A DNA stretch of 64,000 nucleotides, taken from assembly GCA_963678705.1 (NCBI GenBank), contig OY783218.1, positions 13,774,152 through 13,838,151 on the forward strand. Direction: 5' to 3'. The stretch comes from Panorpa germanica. Taxonomy: Eukaryota > Arthropoda > Insecta > Mecoptera > Panorpidae. Below are positions 52,322-64,000 of the stretch, one piece after another. The notes below the pieces were generated by a model. It was not told where the DNA came from and did no database searches. It saw only the letters and a program-made list of their open reading frames with translations. Position 1 is the stretch's first letter. Each line of letters starts with the position of its first letter. A program made the position numbers and the translations under genes.

Positions 52322-52440
52322 TGACGACACAGTGGGCGAGAGCATTGATGCTTGACGCTGACTGCTGTGTCTTCGGGTTCGATCCCCGGACCAGATATAT
52401 ATGTATTCTGGGTTTGGTTGTTATCAATGTATATTGATTC
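52322..52440 (+). mobile_element. SINE head, 3'-truncated
   Basis: It is almost identical to the first 120 bp of the SINE at 49739, with intact A-box-like and B-box (GGGTTCGATCC, 52375-52385) sequences. Similarity ends abruptly after TATATTGATT, before the 3' half and tail. LINE-mediated insertion normally truncates the 5' end, so loss of the 3' part points to later deletion or rearrangement. Confidence 0.75.
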
Positions 52441-53097
52441 AAACTTTGATAATTCAATTTATATATCTCTATAACTATCTACAAAAATAATACAATAATT
52501 ATATTACAATTAATGTGAAATATACGGCAAGAAGGTTGAATAAGCCAAAGCCAAAATACAAATATATTATTTAATACTTAGATATAAAGTTATAATGCAG
52601 ATAAACTACTCGGAGATGTCTCACTAATGAATTGGACGACTATGTATTGTTTTAAAGAATTAATAAAATAAAACAGCAATTCCCAGAGCAAATCATGAAC
52701 AAAGAAAACACTTTAAAAATATTAATATTAAAAATAAAATGTTTCTAAAAATAATTTAATAATTTCTTAATACATGGCAGCTAAAGATAAAGGAAATGAT
52801 CTGGGAGAAAGATATCAGACAGTTTTATTAAGCTGAGTTAAAAATATTTCGAAACGTGCATATCTACCCATCTTAAAGGGTAGGTATTATTTATATCTTT
52901 GTGTATCGTAGCGCTTGAGACGTGAATTTTATGGAGCACTGGAAAATATCATAAATATTAAACGTAACTAGGAAATGAAAGGGAAAATGAGAGGTAATAA
53001 ACATAAGGATGAAAATAAAGCTGTTTTCCGCGAGTAAAATTTTAAAGAAAAATTGTTTCAAATGAAAAAAAATATATTCATTATTAGTTTATAATGT

Positions 53098-53135
53098 GTA
53101 CTAGCTTTTACCCCTTCGCAAGGCAACGTGAGTTT
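53098..53135 (-). repeat. Short end-fragment related to the 59-61 kb tandem repeat
   Basis: ACTAGCTTTTACCCCTTCGC is close to the reverse complement of the terminus of the repeat unit at about 60938-60968 (GCGACGGGGGTAAAAGCTAGTT). Only this end is recognisable. Confidence 0.4.
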
Positions 53136-55020
53136 TAAATATTAAAATTACATTATTCAAACTTGCAAAATAGAGGAAAATAGATTATTAGATAGAAACA
53201 TAACTTTTACCTAAACATTTACTTAGAAATATTTCAAAAACTTCGATTTTTTAAATTAGTTGACATTTTAGATCAGGGACTCGTATCTTTCCACTTCAAT
53301 CTTGAATCTCAAGTAACAAAAATGTAACATTACATATAAATCACATAAAACTAAACCTTTGACATTGAAAAAAGTTTCCACCAAATGAAGAATTGATGCT
53401 CACAAAAAGTTATACACGAAACTTTAATGTTTGTAGACTTTTTTACTTAGAAATTGTAGAATTTTCTTTTTTTAAAAAAGGATGTTAGAATCTAGGTTTA
53501 TTGAGAAGGAAAACTTTTGAAAAGCAATTGGATTAAAGAAAAAAAACAATAAACTTTTTTTTATAAAATTCAGAAACTTAGAAGTTATAATTATTATACA
53601 TATTTAACTTACAAGTTAAGCAAAGTAACGGTTTACTTTTAATATTTACTAATGTGAGTCTGCGAAGTTTGCGTCTGAATTACTAAAAATTAAAGTTAAT
53701 ACTCGTACATACAGAGTGTTCAAAAATATATGTGAGTTTAGTTAATATAATTAAAAATATATTAATTGCTTTCTTGTTCAAACGAGGGGTTGGCTTACCA
53801 AATTTATGACAGAAGAAGATTGATATGTATCCAACACCCTGTTGTTTATATTTTAAGTGAAACAAGCTATTTACTCAAGTCGTTAAGATGCAGTTTTGTA
53901 TTTGCGGTACAAAATAACTCGTCGTTAACCTACTTCCATAATTCTTGCAGTTGGAAGTAGTGGTGGTTATGATTGATGCTTTTAACAATTTACAGAAAAT
54001 TGCATTTGTTAAAATACAATAGTTTTTCTAGAAGTAGTTTCTAATAGAAAAACTATGTAAAATAAAGGTTCTTGAAGTTAACAAAGAGAATTAAAAGTGA
54101 AATAAAAGATAGACGTTTGTTTAATTAAAATACTGTAATATTAATTACAAGAGAATTATTTTGAAACAATACATTTGTTTAATTAATTATGATAGAGTTT
54201 TAACAGTAATTAATTATGGCATCTGAACACGACTGTACACTATGACAGTTATTTTAGACGCATGGAATCTAACCACGTAATGCATTTGAAATAATTAGAA
54301 TATGGTTTCATTTTAATTAAAAGTTCAATGTCAAGTAGATGACATTGTGGAGTATATTCAGAAAAAGTTAAATGCATTTCAATTCAATATTATAAATTGT
54401 TTCTTCGAGTTCCATCTACAAAACATAGCAATATTAAAATTGTAATTGGTAAAAGAAAAAAAATAAGCTTCAATCTAAGCCGAGAATTTCATTTTTATCA
54501 TTCCTTTTTATTAACCATTAGCCATTTATTTTAAGCTATTTTTTAAACGCCTATATTGTCAAAATTATGCTATTTACGCCCACTCAAAGTTTTGGGTAAG
54601 ATTATATGACAATTTGAATGCAATCTATTTTTAGCATACTATTTACAAGCAAAGGAGATTCTATCACGTTTGTTTAGTTATTTCAATTGATAATATGTCC
54701 AATCTATAAATGTAATATGTGTTGAGGCTGTTTTTATCTTTGAAGAACCGAGATAATAAATGTAAAAAATAAATTTATATGTAAATAATTAACACGATTC
54801 AAAACAGGACAAAGGTTACATTTTATAAATATTTATTGACTATATAATTTAGCAAAAAAGTAATAGATAAATTATATTTTGCCAAAGGTAACTCGAACTA
54901 TGAAACATTCTATATATGAAATCGAAGAAGCCATTTTTTTAAATTTTGTTTATTTACTTCAAATTATTTCTATTGTAAGATTAACTTAAAAATAGAAATA
55001 ATGGAAGTAAAGTACGACAA
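53136..55020. other. No recognised feature
   Basis: AT-rich sequence with many homopolymer runs and no supported gene. Confidence 0.5.
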
Positions 55021-55029
55021 TTGCCTTTC

Positions 55030-55100
55030 TTACCAGCCTCGCAATAATTATACGTCGAATCTGGGAATCGAACCGAGTGTCAATGTGATGCGAGTCTACT
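55030..55100 (-). repeat. tRNA-like B-box fragment (SINE or tRNA relic)
   Basis: On the minus strand GGTTCGATTCC (complement of 55064-55074) is a perfect B box, preceded by ACACTC as in SINE heads. No A box or cloverleaf can be drawn upstream, so it is not a functional tRNA. Confidence 0.35.
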
Positions 55101-55810
55101 TCCTTCATATTAACAAAAATTTTAATTACTATTTTTACCACAATATTAATTAAATATAAATTTTGTTTATCATGTGGAAGGTTATTATGAGCGGAACCTA
55201 ATCTAATTTATTAATTTCAATTAAAAGTTAGTAAACATATAAAATTAATTACCATAAGTTCATTTAGCTATATCTAATTAATTTTTATTTAATTTCAGGT
55301 TAACTCAGTTCACGTGGCTAATTAAAAAGTAATCAATAAGTAAAATTAACGTCAGGCTTTTAATATTAATTAATATGAACCTGATCAAGATAAACACATT
55401 AATAATTAGTGTATTCTATAAATAGAAATTTAAAAAATATATTTTCCAGAAAAACTTTTCAAAATTATTTTGTTGTTTTCCTTATTCTATTTTTATCAAA
55501 AATTCATTGAAAAATGTCACAAAGATATGTATCTAATTCTGCGGCTTTGTATTTATTTTTGCTTCGGTATCACATACTGCTAATGGCACTTTTGTCTGGA
55601 GAAATATGATACATGTTTTGTCCTGATGGTGACAACGCCAAAAACATATTTCTCTTTTTGACATATTTTTTTGTATATGAACGACATCCCACGTGATGTT
55701 AATTTTTCTATACTTATACCATTTCCAATAATCCTGAAGATGGCACAGTGTTGGGGTATTGACCTCACGTTTTCAGAATAAATTCTTATTTTAACTGAAT
55801 TATGTCGAAT

Positions 55811-55850
55811 ATTATTAATATAATTCTATAGTTATTAAGCAGCGGTGATT
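55811..55850 (+). repeat. Small SINE-body relic
   Basis: AGTTATTAAGCAGCGGTG matches the AGTTATTAGGCAGTGGT block in the SINE at 49878-49892. The surroundings are too decayed to extend it. Confidence 0.35.
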
Positions 55851-56520
55851 TCAATTAATACAAACCTAAACGAATTATAAAAAAGTATATTACGTTGTTT
55901 TGTTTAAGAGCAAAAATGCATCTTATTTTATTAAGAGACACTTAAAAAAATTTAAACTTAAATATATAAAAATGCATTTAAAAAATATATCTATTGAATT
56001 GAAAAGTAACTATGCAAAAATTTACGTAAATATGACAGATATGATAATACTCGTGCTAATTTTTCTTTTTAAGTAATTGCTAATTAGAGATGTACACATT
56101 ACAGGACTGTTTATTAATATTATAAAAAGTATTTAATTAAAACCAAAAAAATAATTATAATTTAAACATAATTAATAAAACTGTTCAAATATAAACAAAG
56201 ATAAATAATTTTAATTCATAACAAAAGTTAAATTATTGAATATTTAATGTGATAAACTCATTATTGTTTACTTTATGAATTTTTGAAATAACAATTTGGA
56301 ATAACAACATATAAATAAAATTATTATTCCTATAATTGAACAATTAATAATATAAATGTTTATAATTATAATTACCAAAAAATATGTAAATCAGCTTACA
56401 ATTCTGTTATGAAAAATGTATATTCGTATATTATATATTTTACTTTATTTTAAATAGTGTAATTTAAATGTAAATATTAGTTCACTGAATTACGTTAGAT
56501 ATAAGCACGTGTTAAGTCAC

Positions 56521-56720
56521 ACAGTTGCATATTAGACGGATCGTAGCGCGGTCGAGTGTTCGATGTTGTTCTCGCGGCGGTCGGATGAACACTATGTCTA
56601 CGTGAAGCTACAAGCTACGAGCTACAGGCTCTACGAGCTACGTCGCTCTACGCTCAGAAGCTGTTCTTAGTCGCTATAACATTGTAATATTAGTCGTAGC
56701 CGTTATAGTCTCTGTCTGTT
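56521..56720. other. CpG-rich patch with GAGCTAC/AAGCTAC heptamers
   Basis: In AT-rich surroundings, this stretch has many CpGs (GTAGCGCGGTCGAG, TCTCGCGGCGGTCGG) and then irregular repeats of a GAGCTAC-like heptamer (about 56605-56650), ending in (CTGT)n-like sequence. No long frame or splice-defined exon could be fixed on either strand. It could be a promoter or first exon, or the 5' region of a mobile element. Confidence 0.4.
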
Positions 56721-56986
56721 TGTCTGTCTGTGTCTGTATGTGTTTGGTGTTCTATGTAGGTAAAACTACAACCAGAAAATTATATTTTTCTCAGGGCCTT
56801 TATTATGTAAAAAGCTTTATTGAAAGAATAATATTAAATGCGATAAAAATAGAAGTACACAAAAAGGCGGAAGTAGAACATAAACAACGCTTATATAACT
56901 TTATTTTATGTTATTATTTCATAAGGTTTTGAAACTTTGAATTATTATGATTTATGTTCATCCATTCAATCTGTCACATTATGTAT

Positions 56987-57046
<60 letters not shown>

Positions 57047-57070
57047 TTTTTTTTTTTTTTTCTTTTTTGT
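56987..57070. repeat. Compound (CA)n-(TA)n-(T)n microsatellite
   Basis: About 9 CA units, then about 20 AT units, then a T-rich run. Confidence 0.9.
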
Positions 57071-57279
57071 GATATAAGGTCCTGGATAACTTTATCAGAA
57101 TATAATATTAACTAAACAGAGTTATTAAAAACTAATTATTAAATAATTAAAAAAATAATAATCAGAAATGAGTACATAGTAAGGCTACTGATAACGGTAA
57201 AAGGATAGTGGTTCAGCCCGAGCCTGACTAAGATCAAAACTTTCCAAAAGTGAACCTCTAGATTTACATTGCAAATTGG

Positions 57280-57545
57280 CTACAAAACCAAAATGAGAAA
57301 GATGGGGTACATGGGAAAATATATGAAAAGAAAATGCAGGAAATGGTATTTAAAAAACCAAGGTACGTAATACGCAAGGAAGAGGATAGTGGAATGAAAT
57401 TAAGAGATAGCAGCGAAATGAGAAAGAAGAAATTGTTGACAGGAGACACAGAACGAAGACAGGAGTATAAAAAAGAAGGAATGATGGATATACGAATATA
57501 GGCGAACTAGAAAGAGACAAAGAAGACTTAATGAACGACTAAAAA
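57280..57545 (+). mobile_element. Possible LINE tail fragment
   Basis: The purine-rich composition and charged plus-strand translation resemble the other LINE tails in the window, but no specific shared block was found. Tentative. Confidence 0.25.
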
Positions 57546-58558
57546 CTTTAAAGTTTTAATTAATTTCGAGTATATGTTGGTTAATTTTATTTTAAATTAT
57601 TTTAGAGTAACGTTAGATGAAATGGATTGGAGATTATTACGTTGGAAAGCAAAAATAACTGCAAGAAATACAAACGCGGTCGCGTGTAGCTGTCGATTTT
57701 TAGCTAGAAGTATTCATACTAATTCACCTATAACAATATACTACTAAATATTTTTAAAAGTAGAATCATCTATACTATTATATCGTTATTTTCATTAATA
57801 TCCGTTGTACGTGCTAAATACCTATATTTCCGCATTAAGGTAATCCCTAAAACAGTATTTTAAATAAATAGATACGGAACACACATAATCTAACTGTAAC
57901 CATTAAATTCTCGTTTAAAAATCAGTAATATCATCACACCTAGTAAAGTGTAATATATGTTACACGTTGAGTTATGATATTTTTGGGTTCAGTTGGGGTG
58001 GAATATGTGCGACCACCTGCGGCTTAATCCGCGCATGCGTTTGCGAAGTGCAAGGTCAACACGGGGTCGACACGTAAAGACAATATAATAAACCCCGTCT
58101 GGGAAATATTGCTTTCACTATATGGAGGAATATTTCACGTTTTTAATAAACATATACAGAACCGTTAAACGCGGTTTATTTAATGTTATGGATTACTTAA
58201 ATCTAAAGAAAACCTTTTTAAAAATTAAAAAAAAGTTAACCAAAATTTTCCAAGATTTTATTTTTTACTAAATTTTATAAAATTTCCTGAACGCACTTCT
58301 ACCCTCTAGAATTCTTTAGTGCTTTAGTTTAAATAAATTTAAAATCTATATATTATCTTCTACTCTCATTACTTTTGCTACATTATTAATTACACCCACG
58401 TCTTCTTCTACAGCTTCCTGTTTTAAATGACAGCTTATCATAACTAATTCTTCCTTACATATCTCGTCAATTTATCCCTCTAATTCTTAACGTAACGTCA
58501 AAGGTTTCATTAGCTCAACCAATAAAATAATTAGGAGGGGATTTTAAAGAAGCTGGGG

Positions 58559-58620
58559 TGGCGTAGTGGTGAAACAGCTGCTCGACTGCGCTGGCTGTTT
58601 ACATTTAAAATGTGTTGAAG
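58559..58620 (+). repeat. tRNA-like A-box sequence
   Basis: TGGCGTAGTGGTGAAACAGC fits the RNA polymerase III A-box consensus of tRNA-derived SINEs. No B box follows at the expected distance, so it is either a relic or chance. Confidence 0.3.
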
Positions 58621-58811
58621 GTAGGTGAGATTTTGAAGACAAGCCTTAAGCGTAATGTGTGATAATTATATTAATTATATAGCATTATTACTTGACTTAA
58701 AACTGAAACTATCTTCAGGATAAATTGTCAGCGGAATTTTGTTACTAACACGTTTGAAATTATAGCGATATTACTTAACATTCATGTAAAATTTTACCTA
58801 AAGAAAACTTA

Positions 58812-58860
58812 GTTATATTTAATCCAAAAGGGTCTTATTTTACAGCTATTTTAAAAGCAT
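58812..58860 (-). repeat. Dispersed fold-back repeat, minus-strand copy
   Basis: The reverse complement matches the repeat at 29.8 and 44.4 kb (TAAAATAAGACCCTTTTGGATTAAATAT). It directly abuts the Gag-like fragment. Confidence 0.45.
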
Positions 58861-59369
58861 TCACGAAAAGTATGGGCAAGCTATAGAAACCAAAGGAAAA
58901 CATGCAGACTATGTGACGGCCTAGACCATTTGGGACAGGATTGTCCGACAAACTTTAAAAATAGAACCTCAGAAAAAAGGACAACTCTCAGTTATGCGTC
59001 GATAACAGGAAACAATAGGCTTACCAGGTGTTATCAACGAACATGACTTCAACGAACATGACATGGGTTAATGAAAAAGGAAAAAATAGTGCAAGGAAAG
59101 AAGCTGAAGCGGTAAATATTATTGGCGAAGAAAAAGATATATTTAAACTACCAGGCCCAAGAATAGAAAATAAAAGGAAAAAGAATGAGAGCACGACAAC
59201 AGAAACTGCAATTACCGAGTCAGATAATGAGGATGATAGCTCGGATTCAAACATGGTATTGGAAAAAGAAACATCAAGCAATGACATAACCAAGAAAAAT
59301 GCGAAAAAGAAATACAAGAAAACAGAAAGAGTTACTAGAGCAACGGAAAAGAAAAATACGAATTTATAA
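58855..59369 (+). pseudogene. Retroelement Gag/ORF1-like fragment with CCHC zinc knuckle
   Basis: The frame at 58855-59043 encodes TCRLCDGLDHLGQDCP, a perfect C-x2-C-x4-H-x4-C knuckle, followed by TLSYASITG, a combination common in retroelement Gag or LINE ORF1 proteins. A TGA ends that frame. The following charged frame (about 59028-59366, rich in E, K, T and S, with SDNEDDSSDSN) is in another register, so one frameshift separates them. The 5' part is missing: a stop lies just upstream and the fold-back repeat abuts. No reverse transcriptase follows. This is a dead fragment of a mobile-element gene and the exact clade is unclear. Confidence 0.55.
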
Positions 59370-59384
59370 TTGAAATGTAATCCT

Positions 59385-60176
59385 ATATTATAATGTTCCA
59401 ACTGTTTGTTTATATTCTTATATGTTTATATGTTTGGTACTGAATTTTGTATGGCAGCGCGAAAACGGCTCCATCAATGTTTTTGAAAATTTCCTATTTC
59501 GTAGAGAAAAAAATTCTAAGACTTTTGGTGTACCCGGATTTTTCCCTGAATTTCCTGGAAACCCGTAATTTTAGAAAAACTGGAAAAAAAGTGATCCCTT
59601 TTTTGCTGTATTACTTTCAAGTCGTAAAAGATAGAAAGTTGAAATTTTGCATGTGTATTAAGCTATTTAATGCTGACATTTCTCAAAAATTAGAATTTCA
59701 AAAATAAAAAAAGGGGGGGTTAAAGAAATTCGGGGGCCCGGTAGGAAACTTTGGAGAAAGTTCATATTCTGAATTCTAGAATAATTAAGTATATTATTAA
59801 TAAAAAAAAAATCAAAATTTCAAAATTTTATTTGGGGGCACGGGGGCAGTATTTTCCGAGAGTAAAAATTGTGCTAGAAAGTTGAAATTTTGTATATAGG
59901 CTAACCTTGGTAACTTATTTACGAATCGAAAAAAAAATACCCAAATTTTGAAAAAAAGTTGGTCAAATAACGCATAAATTGAAAATATTTTTTATTTTGA
60001 TAAAAAAATAATATTTTTTTAGTCAATTTATATGTGTGTATATGGGCGCGAGTTTATTTATTATTTCAATTTAAAAATAGAACAGTTAAATATGAAATTT
60101 AATTACGAATTATTTTATTGAATTCAAATGATACACGCCAAAAAGACGTCGCATTGCGACGGGGGTAAACTCAAGT
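59385..60176 (+). repeat. Tandem repeat unit 1 (about 795 bp)
   Basis: Shared landmarks recur at a spacing of 791-799 bp in the next unit: the ATGGC-CGAAAACGGCTCC block, AGAAATTCGGG, GGCTAACCTTGG and CGACGGGGGTAAA. The unit is AT-rich with G-runs. The ORFs in it are not conserved between units because of indels, so they are not called as genes. Confidence 0.75.
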
Positions 60177-60968
60177 ATATTATAATGTCCCAAGTGTATA
60201 TTTATATTCTTATATGTTTATGTGTTTATATGTTTGGTTCGAATTTTGTATGGCATCTCGAAAACGGCTCCAGGGAAGTTTTTAAAAATTTCCTATTTCG
60301 TAGAGAAAAAAATTCTAAGACTTTTGTCCCCGGATTTTTCCCTGAATTTCCTGGAAACCCGTAATTTTGGAAAAACTGGAAAAAAAGTGATCCCTTCTTT
60401 GCTGTATTACTTTTAATTCGTATAAGATAGAAAGTTGAAATTTTGCATGTGTATTAAAGTATTCAATGCTGACATTTCTCAAAAATTAGAAATTCAAAAA
60501 TTGAAAAAGGGGGGGTTAAAGAAATTCGGGATCCCGGTAGGGAACTTTGGAGAAAATTCATTTTCTGGATTCTAGAATAATTAGGTATATTATTAAAAAA
60601 AAAAAATTCAAAATTTTAAAATTTTATTGGGGGGCACGGGGGCAGTATTTGCCGAGAGTAAAAATTGTGCTAGAAAGTTGATATTTTGTATATAGGCTAA
60701 CCTTGGCAACTTATTTACGAATCGAAAAGAAAATCCCAAATTTTGAAAAAAAGTTGTTCAAATACCGCATAAATTCAAAATATTTTTTATTTTGATATAA
60801 AAAATGTATTTTCTTAGTCAGTTTGTATGAAAAATTAATTGTTATTAAATGTTAAATCAATATAACACGAGTTTATTTATTATTTCAATTTAAAAATTAA
60901 ATTTTGACTTGAAATTCAAGCCACTCACAAAAAACAAACGTCGCTTGCGACGGGGGTAAAAGCTAGTT
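60177..60968 (+). repeat. Tandem repeat unit 2 (about 795 bp)
   Basis: A direct copy of the preceding unit, starting TATATTATAATGTCCCAA and ending CTTGCGACGGGGGTAAAAGC. A related terminus, reversed, lies at 53.1 kb, so the unit also disperses. The type is unknown. Confidence 0.75.
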
Positions 60969-62615
60969 ATTATATATTGTGTAAGTTATGTTTTATAAGA
61001 AAAAAAAAAGAATCTAAAAATGTAATATTGATTGAAAGTGCTAATAACTTCCAATAGTTGATGCACTTAAAAATAAATATTAAAAAAAAGCATTTAATTC
61101 TTTAAAGAGTTTTAGATATTATTAAAAGTTAATGGGCAACAATTCACTAAACGTTATATATTAGGTAAAATAGTTTACGTAACAGATAAATTTAATTTTG
61201 TTCAATCACGCTTTAATACACGTAACTCTATTTAGCGGGACACATATAGAAATAGTAAAGGTTGTCGGTAAAACGACTTATATTTAAAACAGGCCTGTGG
61301 TTACATCCAATTTTTTTGGTTATTTATCACGCCTATCTGTAACATTTTTCATTAAAGCAATGCGCGGATATTATATTTTCATTCGGCTTGTTTTCCCACC
61401 AGTATATTGTTTACTATAGACTATATGTAGGTTTACAAGGTCTAGCTACCGAATATTCAGTTCCCCTTATCAATATGTATTCGCCTTCCAATATATTGCT
61501 TATTATTAATCCATTATCAATTTTTTTATCCGTTTTTTTCTTGTCGTATAATTTATTTTATCAATAACATATTCATATATGTACAGGACGTTTATAAATA
61601 AGTTTTTATATAACTTTTATATAAAATAAATCTTTATATAACCCTCAAAATACATAACATAGATGATACCTTGCATTGCAGTGTAGACGATGTAAATATC
61701 CGAAATAATATTTCATCATTCTTGCAAGAGTGGTGTTTAAAGAAAAGCATAGAGTACTATTTTGATGAATATCACACTTTTGTCAAGAAAAAAATTAAAA
61801 GAAAATTTATAATAACGAGTGCTGGATTACAGAATACGTCGAACCATAAAATATTGAATTAAATAGAGGTTTAATGTTATAGTTATACAAAGATCAAATG
61901 ACGACATGAGGATAGTGACGTAGTGATTATACCTTTCATGCAGTGTCTCTTTAAACTATTCAATTAATTATCAATATCTTCTATAATATTACGTTTAAGA
62001 AACTGCCAAAAATTTATGTAACGTTTACAATAAGTAGTTAATTAAATCCTGCATTACTTTGATGCTTAATTAAAACAAAAAGTTCTGAATGTATCTTAAC
62101 TCAAACCTTGTTAAGATACCTTCAAAAAACAACGTATATATTAAGGCTAATAATGAGCGTAACAATTTTTATACTCCCTTCATATATTTTTAACATAATA
62201 TTTTAAAATTGATTTTCCAATAAGACTTAATTCTGTTTCCTCCGCTGTTAACATGAGCCATAGCCAAAGCTGTATCTAATGCTGAAGGTTGAGCTTGAGT
62301 TGAGCCCGGAGGCATACTTTCTCTCCTGTTCATAAATATCATTTCATTAGTTACACTTTGAAGTAACCCGAGTATAAAGAAAAATATTCGTAAACCCCCT
62401 TTCACCCCTACTACCCCTCTAATCCCTTCATCCTTATTAAAAGCACGACATACACCGACCGCCCGCCCAACCCACTACAGTCTGTCTCTGCCAGTGACGC
62501 TGCAGAGGCTCTTATTATAAATTATCTGATGATTGTATATAGGAATATAAAAGTATACACACTTATAAATTAATTTCCAATCGGAATACCGTAGTTTACT
62601 GATTGATAAAGACAT
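60969..62615. other. No supported gene
   Basis: AT-rich DNA. A 60-codon frame at 61682-61861 follows a possible acceptor (TTGCATTGCAG) and looks mildly protein-like (FLQEWCLKKSIEYYFDEY), but nothing confirms it as an exon. Confidence 0.4.
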
Positions 62616-62623
62616 AATACGAG

Positions 62624-62958
62624 CAGAGGCGGCCTTAGCGATTGCGAGGCACTTGTTGTTTGTATAATTTGTAAATTGTAAGTAAGTATTTTTGATGACA
62701 ATTGACGAGAAATAAAATTTTATATTGGGAGTTTTATAAAAGTTAACAAGCTCAAAGACGACAAATATTAATGATGATAAACTAAGGCACATGAATGCCT
62801 TAAAAGATATACGCAGTGATTCTAGTGGGATTTCTAAAGAGCGAGGTGCGAGATTCAAATACATATGTAGTAATGAATTTATCTACTTGGGTTGTTGCGC
62901 GAGAATGCGAGGCCCCGGGCGGTTTTGCCCTGCTTGGCACCCCCTAAGACCGCCTCTG
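62624..62958. mobile_element. hAT-like MITE with 8-bp target duplication
   Basis: This 335-bp element has ends CAGAGGCGGCCTTAG and CTAAGACCGCCTCTG, inverted repeats matching at 14 of 15 positions. The flanking octamers AATACGAG (62616-62623) and AATGCGAG (62959-62966) match at 7 of 8. Its right end is GC-rich (GAGGCCCCGGGCGG...). It has no transposase. Confidence 0.75.
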
Positions 62959-63169
62959 AATGCGAGTTTTATTTATTGAATAGTAGATCATCCAAACGTC
63001 CTCTGTCTAATAACGATATATCCAGAATTATTCTATTCCGTTCCTAGTTGTTATTTAGAAACACCTTATACTTACAGCGAACATACGAACAGAATGAAGA
63101 TTAAGATTAAGATTATCGAACAGATGCTGAATCCCTAGTCGATTATTATCTCATCCCGCATCCGATAAT

Positions 63170-63503
63170 TTCAGTAACTACATTTAGGACTACATAAAGT
63201 TATGTAAACTATTATCTGTACTACGGTAACGGTGAAGGTAATGGTAAAGTAGTACGACACTGAGTCGACTGCTGAGTAATAGGACAGGGAATTCCAATTG
63301 GGCGGCGATCGTTGGAATAAATTAACCGTGAAACAAGCGGATTCGTTCATGCTGTAGATTGTACAGACTGTGTAGACCGCTCTGCAAAGCATCTCTTGTC
63401 TCTCTATGTATGCACAAGCCTTGTTTAGCTGTGTGTTGTTGTTTCGTGCCGTGCCTTTCAGAGGCGAACTAACTATCTCGAGTTTTAGGATGAAAGATTT
63501 ATA
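63170..63503 (-). promoter_or_regulatory. Possible minus-strand promoter and first exon
   Basis: GC-richer DNA with a TATAAAT on the minus strand (complement of 63497-63503) and an initiator-like TTAGTTC about 33 bp downstream (A at 63470). If real, it could serve the membrane-protein gene through a further intron of about 15 kb. The 73-codon minus frame here (63171-63392) has no family resemblance. Weak. Confidence 0.2.
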
Positions 63504-64000
63504 CTATTTCCAGACTATGTTCTCAATAAATAGTATATTAGTGAAGCAACTAAACAAAATCGTCACATTGCGTTAAAAAAATAATTGATGCTTCTTACTA
63601 CGCAAAAGAAGAAAAGAAATTTCAAGACAGCATTCTAATAAGCAAAGACGTCCATCGACTTCAACCAATCAACCAGTGACACACTCTCCAAATACCCATG
63701 CTCATTTCTAGCGCGTGCTAAACTCACAGATAGCTTTTGTTCGATATTAGCATGCTTATGGTACGTATCATAAGACAATGTTTTATCATCAATCGAATTT
63801 CATTCAATTTCAGGATCAATCGAAACACATTCAACAATCAGGAACAATTCTAACAAATTTGTCTAAAGAATCTGTATGTTCTAGAAAAAGAGACTGTAAC
63901 CCAAAATATAAACCTTCCCAGTAAACATTTAGTGAAGTGTCCTGTTTTGTGACGTTTCTATCACTATTTCACTTCAATTATAGTTCGCATCAACTTTATC

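Noticed and set aside
57600-57747. Open frame after a TTTTAG acceptor (VTLDEMDWRLLRWKAK)
   Set aside because: It is short, has no homology I recognise, and has no matching donor or partner exon.

Overview
The window is AT-rich eukaryotic DNA, almost certainly from an insect. Two spliced genes with consensus GT-AG junctions are visible, set among tRNA-derived SINEs, short hAT-like elements with 8-bp target duplications and decayed non-LTR retrotransposon tails. Long introns and the repeat types suggest a non-dipteran insect, perhaps a hemipteran, but the order is a guess. No bacterial, organellar, viral or CRISPR features were seen.

The main frame is a minus-strand gene. Its first coding exon (47415-47489) and second coding exon (760-880) join in frame to give a 65-residue N-terminus. 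This has a CCC-W motif and one membrane helix running across the junction, and resembles small insect tetraspan membrane proteins of the LAPTM/DUF4728 kind (tentative). The intron between them is 46.5 kb, and the gene continues beyond the left edge. A complete six-exon gene (11371-14152) lies inside that intron on the opposite strand. It encodes a 383-residue M17 leucyl-aminopeptidase-like protein whose metal-binding and catalytic positions are all replaced and which stops just after the point where the family's NTDAEGR motif should be. It looks like a truncated pseudoenzyme, comparable to catalytically dead sperm LAPs.

The rest of the intron holds mobile-element debris. A long inverted-repeat family is present at 1-478 and 45111-45677. 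Related LINE 3' ends occur at about 5.5, 9, 15.7, 27 (two, tail to tail) and 33 kb. There is an hAT-like MITE at 7308-7540, an A-B-A' direct-repeat composite at 24626-25778 with a lone B copy at 20789-21482, a strong hairpin at 22338-22439, a fold-back repeat at 44420-44505 and several (TA)n tracts.

Upstream of the first coding exon (47490-64000) are a full SINE with a perfect 12-bp target duplication (49739-49988), a truncated SINE (52322-52440), two further hAT-like elements (51745-51827 and 62624-62958), a CpG-rich patch with heptamer repeats (56521-56720), a Gag-like CCHC-knuckle fragment (58855-59369) and two direct tandem copies of an approximately 795-bp repeat (59385-60968). A GC-richer stretch near 63.2-63.5 kb could be a minus-strand promoter and first exon, but this is weak. 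Most of the remaining DNA is AT-rich sequence with no recognisable feature.
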